A DNA stretch of 64,000 nucleotides from Phellopilus nigrolimitatus (lineage: Eukaryota; Basidiomycota; Agaricomycetes; Hymenochaetales; Hymenochaetaceae): assembly GCA_021029095.1 (NCBI GenBank), contig JAJOHG010000120.1, positions 1 through 64,000 of the forward strand, in the 5' to 3' direction. The position numbers and the translations under genes are program-made. Numbering within the stretch: the first letter of the stretch is position 1; every line of letters begins with the position of its first letter. The notes below the pieces were generated by a model. It saw only the letters and a program-made list of their open reading frames with translations. It did not search any database and was not told the origin of the DNA. This document shows, in pieces, positions 1 to 11,639 of this stretch.

Positions 1-1634
1 GAATAAATAGCAGTATGCCGTTAATGTATGCTATGCATTCCGAAATATAAAGAATAGATAATCAATGGAGGGTCAGTTTTCTGTAGAACGTTTTGAGAGT
101 AAAATGAGTTTGAAGAGATGGTAGGCGCGGCAACGCCAAACATTGGGGGTGTCCCAGCACCTGGAAAGCGAAAGCTCAACATGACAACGGGACATTCAAT
201 AACACAACACGCACCAGAATAGCCTCCCAGACCCACACAGTACTTGATCCACAGCGCCGACGTGATTGAGCAAAGCAAAACCCGGTCACGCATTCGGTTT
301 CTATGCATCCATTTTATCCAGCGCCTTCCCGCACTTCGGTCACCATCATCGTCTGCTTTGCTCTTCGCCGCAGCAAGTGTCAACTTCCGCTGACTTGCAA
401 ACCCCGAAGAGTCACGTTCAAGAAGCGAGCTGAATGTGGTGTGAACATGAGGTCCGACAGGGTTGATATTTTTTCTCGATTATCAGAGTGTGAAGGCTGG
501 CGAACCCGGAGCTACCGGCGAACCAGCGGTAAGATTTGAGACACAACATAGCAACCTTGTCCGGTTCGCATGAGTGGTTGATTAAGCCAAACAATGCACA
601 TATAACATAGGGTGATTTTTATCCAATAGGTCCCCGATTGCACCTCTGAGGACATTGAGTGCCTCAAGGTGGTCTCAGCGTATCGCGAGCGTCTGATCTA
701 AGACAAACGTCGCCAGCAGCGGCTGGTCCGCAGACTCAGAGACGAACGTTATGTGAGTGGCACAAGTCACGTTGCGACGCTATACAGCAGTACTTGTGTT
801 CGCTCCGAGCCCTGACAGCTACTAGCCGCCACATCCTGCAGACAAAGAGCGGCATTCTTTATCGCGTTCCGTGATCCAGGCTCCTTTCCGTCCTCGGAAA
901 CGACGAAGGCACGGTTGCCGCCTGAGATCAGATCGATGGCGCTTTTGCCGACGAACAAAATTTAGATCATTCGTCGAGCGATGTCGTGCTGTAAGAACAA
1001 GGTGGCTTTTGCACCAGCTAGGAGAAGAGACGAGCCTATGTGTGACAGCGGGGGGATGGAGGTGAAGTGACCGCAAAGCAGGCTCAGTGCCTGTCATATA
1101 TGTCACATCACCCTCATCAGAATATGTGGCCTGCTTTCGAGTGGAAGGTGGGAGTCGAGTTGTACCATTTTAATTCCTGCTTTAAATTAAAATTCTGTAA
1201 GATGCAGAGTATGATGCACTCGGATATATAATGTGAACAGTATGTCGGAAATGACGTTCGTAGCGAGTCGCAAAACGCTTAACACCGGTAAGGAAGTGCG
1301 ACCGAGAAAGTGAGAATCGACAGTGACAGGCAGTCAGCTCACGGCGACGCCAAGACATGCCGAACAAAGAGGTATAACAAAACTATCATTTCCTCCACAG
1401 CAGGACGTAGCAATACAAACGAAGCAACGAGTTTTACACAGCAAGAAGAACACACAAATCCAGTCCAACAGGCACAAACGGGGGGCAAAAAAAGGTATGT
1501 GTGCAGGCAGATAGCTACAAGTCCACGTATACGCGCGTGAATGCCGCACGGCGATAAGTTAGCGGTTAAAAACAGGCGGACGGTGCGACCGCGAACACAA
1601 AAAAAGGCGAGAACAAAGCAAGCGGGAGGAAGGC
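1..1634. other. No supportable gene
   Basis: I find no reading frame here with a recognisable domain or a convincing exon chain on either strand. Open frames are short, overlap on both strands, and show neither a domain nor consistent splice signals. The last 100 bases before position 1635 would be the downstream (3') flank of the minus-strand gene that ends there. Confidence 0.5.
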
Positions 1635-3798
1635 CTACGCATCCAAGTCGAAGTCCGGCGGGCGCACCTCGCGTTCCCGCCGCGCGCCTGACGGCGGCGG
1701 GTGCGGGAGCGGCGGCGCCGCGAGCAGCGCGCGGTACACGCCCCCGCGCCCGCGCGTGGCGAACGTGAACGGATTCGGCACCGTGTATGCCTCCGAGCTG
1801 TGCGACGAGCGCGTCGCGGGGGACGCTGCGTCGGCGGGGTCCTCCTCCGCTTCCGCGCCGCCGAGGCCAAAGAGCCGCGCGAAGGCGCGCGATGGGGAGG
1901 GTGCGGGCGGGGCGAGCGGCGAGGAGGCGGAGGGGTGGGAGGGGATGAGGAGGCGCTGTGTTTGGGGCGGGGGGTGGGGATTGGGCATGGGCGCGGGCTT
2001 GGGGTGGGCCTCGTGCGAGGTGAAGGAGGGCGGGGGCGAGGAGGGGCGGGGCGGCCGCTGCGATGGCGCCAAGGGGCTCGGGAGGACGGAGGAAGCGTCC
2101 GTGAGCGCGGCGGGCCAGTACTCGCTCTGCACCAAGGGCAAAATTAAAATGAAGTTAAATGAATATTATCGAGAATTTGCTTTGAAAGATTACCTGCGGC
2201 GAGACGTGGAACGTCCCCACGCCGTCCGTCTCGACGGGGCTCGCGGCGCTGTTGAAATCCTGCCCGGGCGCGCGCGAGATGAGCAGCACGCTCTCCTCGT
2301 CCGGGGAGCTCTCCGGCTCCTCCTCGCCCTCTCCCTCGTTCTCACCCACCCCTACCCCTTCACCGACAGGGCCAGGCGGCCCGAGCGTCGGGCTGCGCGC
2401 GCTGTCCGCGCCGTCGAGGTTGAACCCGCGGCGCGGCGGCGCGGACACGACCGCGACGGGCGAGCGGCGCGGGTCCGCGCCGAGCAGGCCGAGCAGCGAG
2501 TCGCGCCCCGCGGAGAGCTTCGACGCGAGCGACGCGGAGGACGCGTGGCCCTGGCGCAGCGCGCCCGCGAGCGCGGAGCCCGAGCCCGAGCCTGATTTCG
2601 AGTGCGGGCGCGAGCCGCCGCCTGAGCCGGAGCTGGAGCTGGACTTGGCGTGGCCGGCGGGGGAGAGGGAGGGTGGGGATGGCCCGGGCGCGGCGTCGGC
2701 GTCGATGCTCCAGTCTGCTGCGCGCGGGCGCGGGTGCACGGTGCGGCGGTCCGCGAGGAGCCCGCCGAGGCGGCGCGGGGGCTGCAGGCGCGCGGGGACC
2801 CACGCGGGCGCCTGTGCGTGCTTCAGCGCGCCGGGGGAGAGCGTGGAGCCGGAGCCGGAGGTCGAGGTCGAGGCGGAGTGCTGGTGGGAGTGCGCGTGCG
2901 CGGGGCTGAGGAGCGCGTACCGCCGCTTGAGGCGCCGCCGGTAGAGGAAGAAGAGCGCCCCTGCGAGGAGGGCGACGGCGGCGGTTGTGATGATGGGCAG
3001 GGCGATCTGGATGGGCGACCACCGGGGGCGGGAGGCGGCGCGGGCGGCTGGAAAGTTAGTTCAATTTGATTTCGGTTTCAATATGTGTAGTATTGTTTTG
3101 TGGGGAGGGACGCGGCTCACCGTCCTCGACTGCAGCGAGGTCGAAACCCCCGGCGCTGGAGACGTTGACGTACGCCCACTTCGGCGTGCCTAAGTTGGCC
3201 GCGAGCGCCGTGTTCGGGTAGGCGGTGTCCAGGGGTGTGCAGCCTGCCGTCCACGTCGCATAGCTCGACGCGGCGCCGCCCTGGCACACCGCGCAGGCGC
3301 TCATGAGGTTGTACACGACATTGTTGCTGGTTTACGTATATGCAGTCAGTTTATCGACTGCGGAAAAGAGAGACCGAGTGGTGTATGTTCTGGCGCGTAC
3401 CATGTACAGGGCTCGCCGCCGAGGGGGTTCGCGTAGGACCTGCTCGACGCGTTCAGGGGCAGGATCGTGAAGTCCATGTCGACGTTGCACTGGAGCATCA
3501 AGTAGTACGCGACGGTGCACGGCGAGCTGCCCGCTGCGTTGTTCATCTAGAGCACGCAGCAACCAACATTACAGATCAGTACACGTTTTTTCTTCTTCTT
3601 TTCTAGCGAAGCTTACCCATGTCGTCGTCGCGTTGCATGTCACAGCCTGCGCGGGGTTCTGGAGAGGCGGCGGGGGGTCATCAGTGTTGCGAACACGCGA
3701 GATGAGGCGACGCGGGGACGTACCTGATCTGCCTGTGCCGACCCAATCAGGCTGCCAGCCGCGATCCCAGCAAAGGCGTGCTGCAGCCTGCGCGCCAT
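1635..3798 (-). CDS. Single-pass membrane protein with Cys-rich ectodomain, six exons, intact
   Basis: My gene model on the minus strand has exons 3798-3724, 3658-3617, 3546-3401, 3326-3121, 3047-2194 and 2126-1635. All introns are GT-AG, the frame stays open throughout, and the product is 604 aa. Residues 1-23 look like a signal peptide ending AQA. The ectodomain (about 24-160) has spaced cysteines, including NPAQAVTCN, GSSPCTVAYYL and NNVVYNLMSACAVCQG. One helix spans about 168-191 (PIQIALPIITTAAVALLAG), followed by a basic stop-transfer RRRLKRRY. The remaining cytoplasmic tail of about 400 residues is Ser/Pro/Gly-rich and low complexity. The cysteine pattern resembles a hypothetical membrane-protein family I know from mushroom-forming fungi; its role is unknown to me. 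The ATG at 3798 is preferred because it gives the signal peptide directly. A longer upstream frame exists but needs an extra intron. Confidence 0.8.
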
Positions 3799-4659
3799 CG
3801 AGCTCGGCGGCGGCGGCGGCGACGAGACCGGGAGCTCGTATATGCAACTGGCAGCTGGCAATTGTCGACTGCGCAGGTCGTCAAGTTGATGCCAGCGCGC
3901 GTGCGAGACGAGTCCGATACCGTGGAAGCAAAATTTTTGACGGTCTCGGTGAATTGAAGCGAGGCCGCTTGACGCTGTTCGGCCCGGCCGTGTTCTTCCT
4001 GACTCAAGCTGGCGACGACGGCGACGAAAGGTGTGTGGACGACGTGGACGACGACGAGCAAGACGTTCTGGAATTTACGAAGCACATATTTAGGACTTGT
4101 CCAGAATACGGCCTGTGCGACCGCCGGCCTCGCACAGCCGATCAGCGATACAGACTCGCGTCGCTAAGATTGCAGCACGTGTCGATCGTCACGGAAATCC
4201 TTTTTTTTTCTCTTAATTTTTGTTCCCTCAATGACGCTGTAGAGTTCCGTTTCTTTCTGAAAAAAAAGGAGCAGTTTGGACACACAGAAAGAAATATAAT
4301 ATAGAAAGTGAGTGTCAAATTTTCAGATTTGAATCATGCTTATACGACATTATGTACAAGAGCACCGCGGGCTGTGGGCTGCGCATGCACATCATGATGC
4401 CTTCCTTCCATTGTCAATCCACAATAAATCACTTTTGTCGACCCAGGCTTCTTTGGGCTATGTCTATCCTCTTTCGCCGTCGCTGCTGGGGTATCTAGAT
4501 GCTACATGTCGGCTCGAACGTTGAGCTCTCCCAGATACGGCATTGTGGCTCAAAACGCGTACTGAGGCTTTTTTTTCAAACTCAGTTTTTGTCTCGGGTT
4601 ATCTGCGAGAGAAAGTGCGCACTATGCCGCGCGCCGTCCGCCGACCCTGCAACATGAAG
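3799..4659. other. Intergenic, no supported gene
   Basis: This is the upstream flank of the membrane-protein gene. It includes T- and A-runs (about 4201-4212 and 4260-4268). Plus-strand frames in it look like readthrough of antisense exon sequence. I see no RNA gene. Confidence 0.4.
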
Positions 4660-5060
4660 AGAAGACGCATGCATGGGATCACCCTTCGTGATGTTCGCTT
4701 CGCTATGCTGCGCGTTTTGAAGCTCATGGACTCAGGAAGATCGTTGGCGATGCGATGCTTCACCCTTGTTTATCTCCCGTATTTTGTCGAATCTATTCAT
4801 TCACAGGCAAGCACTGTACTCCCTCTGCACCTTTCGAGCTAAAGCCCGCTGCCCTCAGATGCTATGTAAATATCAGATGCAAGGCGCGTGCTACGCTGCT
4901 CTCCGCGTTCTCAAACCATGGCGTTCCCCACAGCTTCCAGGTGCGGTAAGTTCGTTGGTTTCATTCTCACACTTAACTTTATTACACAGTCGGTTGAGCG
5001 CAGGCGTATAAGTCTAGGACGAAGCGCAAACATCGGAGAGCTTGGCGTTTATCTGCGCAA
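4660..5060. repeat. Dispersed repeat R1, copy 1
   Basis: This stretch shares ordered blocks with 48630-48990: a 'tgggatca' start, 'ttttgaagctc', 'gatgcaatgcttcaccc', 'aggcaagcactgtactccc', 'cccacagct' and a closing 'cataagcctgaatc'-like block. The copy here keeps more CpG; the other is CpG-poor. No coding capacity is evident, so it may be part of a transposon. The boundaries are approximate. Confidence 0.6.
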
Positions 5061-5149
5061 ATATTCGGCGAACCGTATATAAGCCGCGAATGAGTATCGG
5101 TAACACTTCAATTATTGATAAATAGTCAAGTGATTCAGCCGAAAGACAA

Positions 5150-5290
5150 ACCTAGTCAGAAGAAAATACCGAGCCTTCATCAGCCGTCTCCCAAGCTTCT
5201 TCTCCGACTCGCTTCCTTCCCTATCGCCCTGCACCTCCTTTACGAAAGCCATCGCAGCACAAGCAGCTCCATATCTTCTCATTTCACTGC
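5150..5290. repeat. Dispersed repeat R2, copy 1
   Basis: It matches 62680-62860 in the same orientation: 'ccttcatcagccgtc', 'ccgactcgcttccttc', 'ctccctgcac'. On the minus strand both copies read as an acidic, Ser-rich peptide (AFVKEVQGDREGSESE here, AFVEEVQGDSEGSESDEE there), so the repeat may derive from the end of a gene. The copy at 62.7 kb has extra internal repeats. Confidence 0.55.
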
Positions 5291-5629
5291 CCTCCAAGCG
5301 AATGGACCCGTCGGATCCAAGCCTGCGACTCCAAACCCGTACCAGTCCTGAGTCCATGCGTACGCGTCCGGTTCGTAGCGCAGGACATACACAGCGAACG
5401 AATCAGGGATTCGCATCCGTCTACGGAGGATTCCCTTATCCCGCACTTCCAAACGTAAGCTCTCGGGCTTCATGCCCTCTGTGACTGCGCAATTACGAGG
5501 GTCACAAGATCCCCTAAAAAACGCCTGCGCAATATAAGCGAGCTCCCCGTTTGCAGTGCGCCCGGCAATTATCGGACGGTGACCCACGCTAGAAAATGCT
5601 TCGCCGCGCTGTACACGCAGCCGGAGCAC
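5282..5629 (-). other. Hypothetical open frame, possible DM9/DUF3421-like repeat
   Basis: The minus-strand frame contains PIIAGRTANGELAYIAQAF followed by a run ending DAYAWTQDWYGFGV. The first part resembles the start of a DM9 repeat, in which a Gly-rich strand is followed by an aromatic/alanine strand, but the match is weak and only one repeat is present. The frame has no clear ATG or partner exon. It lies downstream of the 5.87-7.39 kb minus-strand gene and could be an exon of that gene or an independent remnant. Confidence 0.3.
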
Positions 5630-5864
5630 GGCCTGGGGGTGGAAGAATAGCTCATCTTTTGTTTTGCCTGCACTGTTTTCAACACAGGCGTAGTCCTTAT
5701 GTGCAGAAGAGAATCAGGAGTGACTTAATTTAGCAGTCGGTGATCAGATAGAGTCAGGAAGCTTACGCAGACATGTACCAGTGTTCCGTCAGCATCACAA
5801 TGTCGATTAAGGCTTGACATACATCTATTTCCTACTATAAAGTTCCGGATTTGTCGTGTTTCAG

Positions 5865-7392
5865 TCAACAGTACAAACCCGGGAGTTCTCGCATATCGGG
5901 TTGTAGACAGCGCCCGCAATATGGCGGTTTGACAGTAGATATCCATGACAAGGAGAGAGGCGACGCAGTGTCGAGCACGACTCGATAGCAGTTGATCTTC
6001 GTTGCAGAGTAAATGTGAAACAAAAGGGTATAGGGATGACGGACAATGATGAAGCACCTGTCAGTGAACACAGCGAGTTCCTGGCTCAGCCTCCTTAGGG
6101 TTTCAGACTGGACAACCCAAGGCCGTTGAGAGGGATAAGCGCTGTCGCCCATTCGCTCGTGAACGATCTGGTAAAATATGAGGTCCGGCGCACTCAAGAG
6201 CCTGACGAAAAGAGGCCGCAGTACAACGTGTGGATATAAGTTCTGGACATGATCCCAGTCCATGCAAGAGAAATCCTGCCTAATTGCACTGTTTTTACGT
6301 GCGAAGCAAAGCTGTCAAAATTGTGTGATCGTCCTCAAACGGGAAGTCTTCCATGAACCATTGGAACTTCTTCGAGCCAACCGTTCGTGGTAGTTTATCA
6401 GCGTGCATATTGGAGGAGTAGGTATCAGTGCTGGCGAGAAAGAGAAAGATCATAACAGACCAACCGGATAACTACTTCCAGTGTCTTTGCTATGAAGTCG
6501 CAGACACAGTGACCTTTCAATATTTCAAGAAACCTAATCAGGATTTCATCGACACACTCCCATTCCGGGGAAGTATCAGCGACGACACTCAAGTAATTTA
6601 AAACGTGTGTTGAATCTCCGCTGGACTCAAGCTGCCATACCCGTGCAACCCATCTAACAACAATAAACGAGCGGTCGGGATCCCTGTCGTCCATATTTGT
6701 TAAAACGTGCACATCACGGAGTTGCAGTAAGGGAGAGCAAAGGCTTGCTTACATACCTCGCATAAGCCCATATATTTTCTGAAAAGTCCGGCCTGTAGTA
6801 GATATGCTTTTCACTCAAAAGTTTTATCTCCTGCATGAACGTGTCATCTGCTACCGAGACTAGCGCTTTGCGAGAGCGGCTTAAAAGGGAGAGATCATAA
6901 TCACTCCGTACGAAGAGCTCTTTATGTGCCAGTTCAATGAGACGCACGGCGCCCACGGCTTTGAGGAGGCCCCGAACATAATCGTCGTCAAATGATAGAT
7001 CAATGATACGACCTATAGAGCCTGTCCCCTTGTAGACAGTGCGTTCGATCTAAGCTGTGCTGTCAGCCCATCTTCAAAATGTGAAGGGCTTGAAGATACG
7101 CTACCCGATATAATTAAGCAGGCGCTTGCAGTCCTTTTCGATCTTCTTGGCTCTGGATTTAACCACGGAAAGAGGAAGGGGCAAGACGGATGTGCCAGTA
7201 ACAATCTCGCTATTCTTCTGGATCCTAAACGCTGTCGCCCGAGGTCCTCGGCCCAATCTCCCCGCGATCCTACCAAGCAGCACTTCGAGTTGTCGCCCTG
7301 CGGAGTTGTAGAGTAGCCCGAGCGTGCGTCCAGGGCCGGGGAGGTTGTCTGCTGTCGCGTTCGTGCTGACAGAGTCTAATGAAGCTATAGCT
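5865..7392 (-). pseudogene. Conserved hypothetical multi-exon gene, 5' end cut off by copia insertion
   Basis: The likely coding blocks on the minus strand are 7387-7110 (NATADNLPGPGRTLG ... KKIEKDCKRLLNYIG), about 7015-6757 (IIDLSFDDDYVRGLLKAVGA ... FSENIWAYAR), about 6690-6440 (RSFIVVRWVARVWQLESSGD ... LEVVIRLV) and about 6263-5960 (MDWDHVQNLYPHVVLRPLFV ...). The introns have GT-AG signals. A second copy of the first exon lies at 58340-58697, about 60-70% identical in protein by eye, so this is a genuine coding family. I do not recognise a domain; the later blocks look helical. The upstream coding part is missing because the copia-2 LTR begins at about 7393. No gene 5' end survives on the far side of copia-2 in this window. 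Confidence 0.55.
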
Positions 7393-7422
7393 TGGTGAGA
7401 CAAGTCCGCGCAACGGCACTAC
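7393..7422 (-). repeat. Outer end of copia-2 3' LTR, separated by copia-1
   Basis: The 30 bases before copia-1 (TGGTGAGACAAGTCCGCGC...) match, in reverse complement, the terminal segment of the copia-1 LTR (GCGCGGACCC TGTCTCACC). They are the missing tip of the copia-2 LTR that resumes at 17537. This shows that copia-1 inserted inside the LTR of copia-2. The exact boundary with the hypothetical gene at about 7392 is uncertain by a few bases. Confidence 0.65.
7418..7422. repeat. Target-site duplication of copia-1, left copy (ACTAC)
   Basis: ACTAC precedes the 5' LTR and is repeated at 17537-17541 immediately after the 3' LTR. A 5-bp duplication is normal for Ty1/copia integration. Confidence 0.85.
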
Positions 7423-7509
7423 TGTTGGAGCGCAAGCCGGCGGAGTCCCGTCCCGCGCGCACCGGTTGCGTGCTCGGACGTGCTGCCGCGAGCGCAGCGT
7501 CTCGGCTCT
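7423..7509 (+). repeat. Copia-1 5' LTR, first part
   Basis: These 87 bases are identical to 17012-17098 of the 3' LTR. The LTR breaks after CGGCTCT at 7509 and resumes at 12010. Confidence 0.93.
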
Positions 7510-7900
7510 ATGACGGTCGCTATCGGACAAAAAACATTGGACTTGGGGATTTTGGACTTTGACTTGGGAAATTCATCGATGATCATCGATGATCATCGAT
7601 GATCACTAGTGATCACTGGTGAAAACCAAGTCCAAGAGCTATTCATCGATGATCACTAGTGATCACTAGTGATCATCGATGAATATCAATGAATGGAGAC
7701 TTGGAATTCACCAGTCATCAATGATCATCAATGAAAAAAGTTATGTTTTCATTGATCACTAGTGATCACTAGTGATTACTAATCATTGATGATCATTGAT
7801 GATCATCAATGAGTAATGATTTTTAAAAGTCAAATCTTAATCATTGTTCATTTATGATCAATGAAAACGACTTTGAAAGACCAGTTTTATTACAAATAAC
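7510..7900. repeat. Left terminal/subterminal inverted repeat with GATC palindromes
   Basis: An outer 23-bp inverted repeat is followed by arrays of TGATCACTAGTGATCA and ATCATCGATGATCATCGAT units, joined by 'aaaaccaagtccaagagct'. The same modules appear in reverse complement and the same order at the right end. Each unit is itself a palindrome, so single strands could fold into many alternative hairpins. Confidence 0.85.
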
Positions 7901-8219
7901 CTCCTTTCCGACCAGACCCGATGTCCTTATGACACATCATTTCGAAGCTGCAGTCGGTGGCACGTCATAAGGTAGATCCCGGAGCCACACTCTTGAACAA
8001 TCCATTGTCTAGTTTTCTTTTCCAAACAAACATAAATCAGAGTGCCCCTCAACACATTTCTATGTCTTGTTTACGCTTTTTTGCACTCTGAGCCAACCCA
8101 TAAATCTTCCAAGAAGATTGAAATGCATCCGCTACGTATACAACAAGCACTGGAAGTACAGGAAGGCAAAATACATGTGATGCTAATTGGCAATAAAATG
8201 TTAGCGAACAGAAGTGACA

Positions 8220-11200
8220 TTACGAGTAATACACGGGATAGTTCAGCACCGGCAGACTCCCTTCCAGATTATCCAGCTCTGCGACAATCCTGCGAAGCAA
8301 CGAACGGTCAGATAAAACATGACACAGACACATTTATTCTCACCTGAAAATCTGCATATCCACCTAAAATAAGATAAGCCGAGTTGTAATAATAAGAGAC
8401 ACAAAAACTTAAAGCACAAGAGAACAAAGTATTCACCGGCGCCTTGAAAACATAGAAGAAATGGGTGCGATCATGCGCGTGCGGATTCAAGTTTTCGCAC
8501 TCATCGCAGAGATCCTTCGCGCAGTACACGCAACGGAACCACTCGCCTTTGATGCGGTCCATGCAGTAATCACACAGCGCCACATTGTGGTAGAGCGTCG
8601 TGAGATAAGCTGGAACAGCAGATGAAACTGTGTCAGAAAAAGAGGACTGGTTTTCCGGACATGGAAGGGCGTACGGACCTTTGGGATGAGAGGAGTTGAG
8701 TTGACCTGCTGGACATGCGGGCTGCCTGTACCTAACATCCGCGAACAGACGTTAGTTTACGAAACACGATATGTGAAAGAAATGCGATGGGGACGTACAG
8801 GATTGGTAGAATGGCAAATTGCGACTCAATTGGACGGTGTACGGGCCGCAGTAGCTTAAAGAAAATATGCATTGGGTCGTGAAGAAGGACAATCGCTGCT
8901 CGCAGTTGGCGCACTGAACGGAGCAGTACGAAGAGCGAACAACAGCTCCAGTCAAGCCCCGCATCATTTTGCGAATATAGGGAAAACGCACCAAGCTATA
9001 CGACTGGGTCTTCGTCGCAGGGCACATCGCACATTGGAACCGCACGCCGACGTTGCTCTGGTTGCACCCCTTGCACGCGATGCGAAGGTCGAGCGTCTAG
9101 CGGTCACAGCGGCCACCTCGTGCATGTTTCGAGCCGGACCCGATGAAGGTGACTGCGTCGGCCTCCCAAAGCGAGTCTCCGCGCACACGTCTGCTGGGTG
9201 TGCGCTATACGTACAGTGAGTCGCGACCGGTCCATAGCTGCAACGCGCGTCTGCTCGCTGTCTGCACTTTGCTCGAATTCAAGGGGATGGGGATCTTCGG
9301 TAAGATGAGTTGGTCAGTTTGGTCAGAATTGTGCTGTCGAGGATATTTACCTTGATCATGATGTGGGCGGTATTGTGACCAGCATCATCAGCATCTAGGT
9401 TCCCAGGCAAGCCAGCAGCTTCGTAATTCGAACATATATCCACCGACTCGCAAATCACGCAATGGAAGCGAGCGCCTACTATGTCCATAAGATATGTCCA
9501 TAAGACAACTATCAGATTTTGTCAGTCTTGCTTTGAAGAAAGGTAATAGTGGACTTACTGGGCACACTTGACATTTGGACGTGTTGGCGCTGTTACAGTC
9601 CGGGATTGTCAATATTTATTTCATTTAGAGATACAAATGGCTTACATTTGTCCCGAGTCCATCATCATTCAGGTTATTTGTCAGTTCCAGGTCAGGCTTC
9701 AAGAACGGTGCGGCCGTCGGGAACATCGAGGAAAGTGTGTGAAGGATGAACTTCGTGCACTTGGCTAGAAAAAAGACAAGTTAAAGTACGCAGAGGGACA
9801 TCATGACTGGTGGTGGCACGGACCTGTAGCATGCACGGCAGAGTACGAAGTTCTTGCACGATGCGCATTTGTAGCGCTGCGCTGTCAACGAGGTGTTGCA
9901 GATCGTACACTCGCTTATATTGTCTTGCTCTGCACCGTCCAGACTACTCAGCATCCGCTAATATCGAGATCAAAAAGGGACGAATCACGCACCGACGTCT
10001 TTCCACCTCGACGCGCTCCACAACTTCTCGAGATACGCATGGCGGAAGTGGCCCTTCTGCCTCGGCGCCGCGCGCCGCAGCTGGCTCAGCGTGCGCTGGT
10101 CCTCCGGCGAGGCCGAGGTCGGCTCGTCGGGAGCCGCGCCGCCCGCCAGCGCATGCAACACGCCGGCCGTCTCGAAGCAACCCGGGCACAGCTCGTACCC
10201 GCCATCGCCCGCGACCGTCGACGACGACGACGCAGACGACGCGGAGGGCGCGGAGGGGAGTGTGGGCAGCGGGCGCGGGCGCGCGGGGAACGGCTTACCG
10301 TTCGTGTGTGCGCGCGGCGGGTACGCGAGCGGATCGAACATCGACACGTCGACGACGTCGGCGCGCCCCTTTCCCTTGCCGTCCGCATAGCCATTCGCGT
10401 GCCCGTTCGCGCCGGGGCTCGCACGCGGGCACGGCGTGCGCTCCCCGCACGTCGAGCACACGTAGCGGAATGCATCGAGCAAAACGCCGCACACGGAGCA
10501 GTCCGTGCATGCGGGCGGCACGAGCTGCCGGACCTCGGATGGGGTGTCCGCGGTGCGTGGAAGAGGGTCGGAGGTCGACGAGGACGCGGATTGGCGATTC
10601 GACGACGAGGAGGGGGAGGGGTAGCCGGACGAGCCAGACTTGGACTGGGCCTGAGAAGCAAGCCAGTGTAACTTCGGATCGCGCCAGTCCGCGACGCGGT
10701 GGCTGCCGTGCTCGCCGATGCTGACGTCGTCGTGAGCGGCTGACGCGGACGCGGCGGACGACGAGCTCCCGGAGGTGTATGTATGGTAATAGCGGCCGTT
10801 GTCCTGCTGAAGTGCGAGGTCGCCGTCAAACGGGCTCTGCGAATCGAGATCGTCGCCGCTCAGCGCGAGCGAGGAGCCATCGGAGACGACAGACTCGGGC
10901 GTCATGATGCCGTTGATAGTGCGCGACGTCTGGTCGCGCAGCCATTGTGTATTTCGCTCGATGGACTTGGAGGATTCGACAACTTCAGCCGCTCGAAAAC
11001 TGCAGAAGGATCCGCGGGGTACCGCTCTTTTTTCTACATGTTAGAACAGAACAAAACAAAGCAGAAAACGAAACAGAGATTTGGACACCAAGGACGTACC
11101 ATCGAACGCGCTTGCATGAGACTCAGACTCCAAGCCGTACAAGGTGTGGAAGTCCTGCATTGTCGACCCGCTCCCGCCGTTCATGACTGTCTTCGTTTTT

Positions 11201-11415
11201 TGCACGAGTAACCTGGTGTCCCTCGAGCTAACAGTGACGCTATCATCCTCCGGCTCGGTGTGCGCCGCCGATCTGAACGAAAGAGACAGCGAAGAGCCGC
11301 TGCTATTGCGGTTCTTGTATTCGTCCAAGCTCACGAGCGACGAGGTGTCGGACAAACTTAGGCCGTCGTAGTCGACGCCTGCTTCCAAAGCTGTGTCCGG
11401 ACATGATGGACTGTG
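8220..11415 (-). pseudogene. ZZ-type zinc-finger protein gene captured in a transposon, decayed
   Basis: A minus-strand exon chain reads: an N-terminal segment (about 11410-11095); a region containing SSKSIERNTQWLRDQTSRTI and a CSVCGVLLDAFRYVCSTCGE finger (about 11005-9990); a ZZ finger ECTICNTSLTAQRYKC (about 9880-9830); QVHEVHPSHTFLDVPDG (about 9770-9720); GARFHCVICESVDICSN (about 9480-9350); CKGCNQSNVGVRFQCAMC (about 9080-9020); CDYCMDRIKGEWFRCVYC with ECENLNPHAHDRTHFF (about 8580-8430); and a last exon ending NYPVYYS at 8222. Introns are retained. Signs of decay are a zinc ligand changed to Tyr (ICSNYE where ICSNCE is expected) and frameshifts after CANCEQR and after FLDVPDG. Proteins with repeated ZZ fingers act in protein turnover and autophagy-related binding; the role here is unknown. 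Confidence 0.75.
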
Positions 11416-11639
11416 CAGACGAGACGGGGAGATTGTTTCGAAACCTCAGGAGCTGGGTTGGACGAGAGCGTGGGAACGAGGGCGAGTGTCCGCCCGATAT
11501 CGCGTAGCAGGACGAAGCAGAACGTCGATCACAGTTTGCGGCTGTGTTACTACTAATTATTAAATTATAGTCTTTTTGTCGGATGATCTCGGATTTGAGG
11601 CATTCACCACCCATCGGTGAATGGTGAACACCAGTCAAG

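Noticed and set aside
1756..2944. Long plus-strand frames overlapping the membrane-protein gene
   Set aside because: Shadow frames over GC-rich exons. The minus-strand model explains the splice sites, signal peptide and membrane helix.
3747..4085. Upstream extension of the membrane-protein gene to an ATG at 4085
   Set aside because: It would need an additional intron within a CGC-repeat stretch; the ATG at 3798 gives a clean signal peptide in frame with exon 2.
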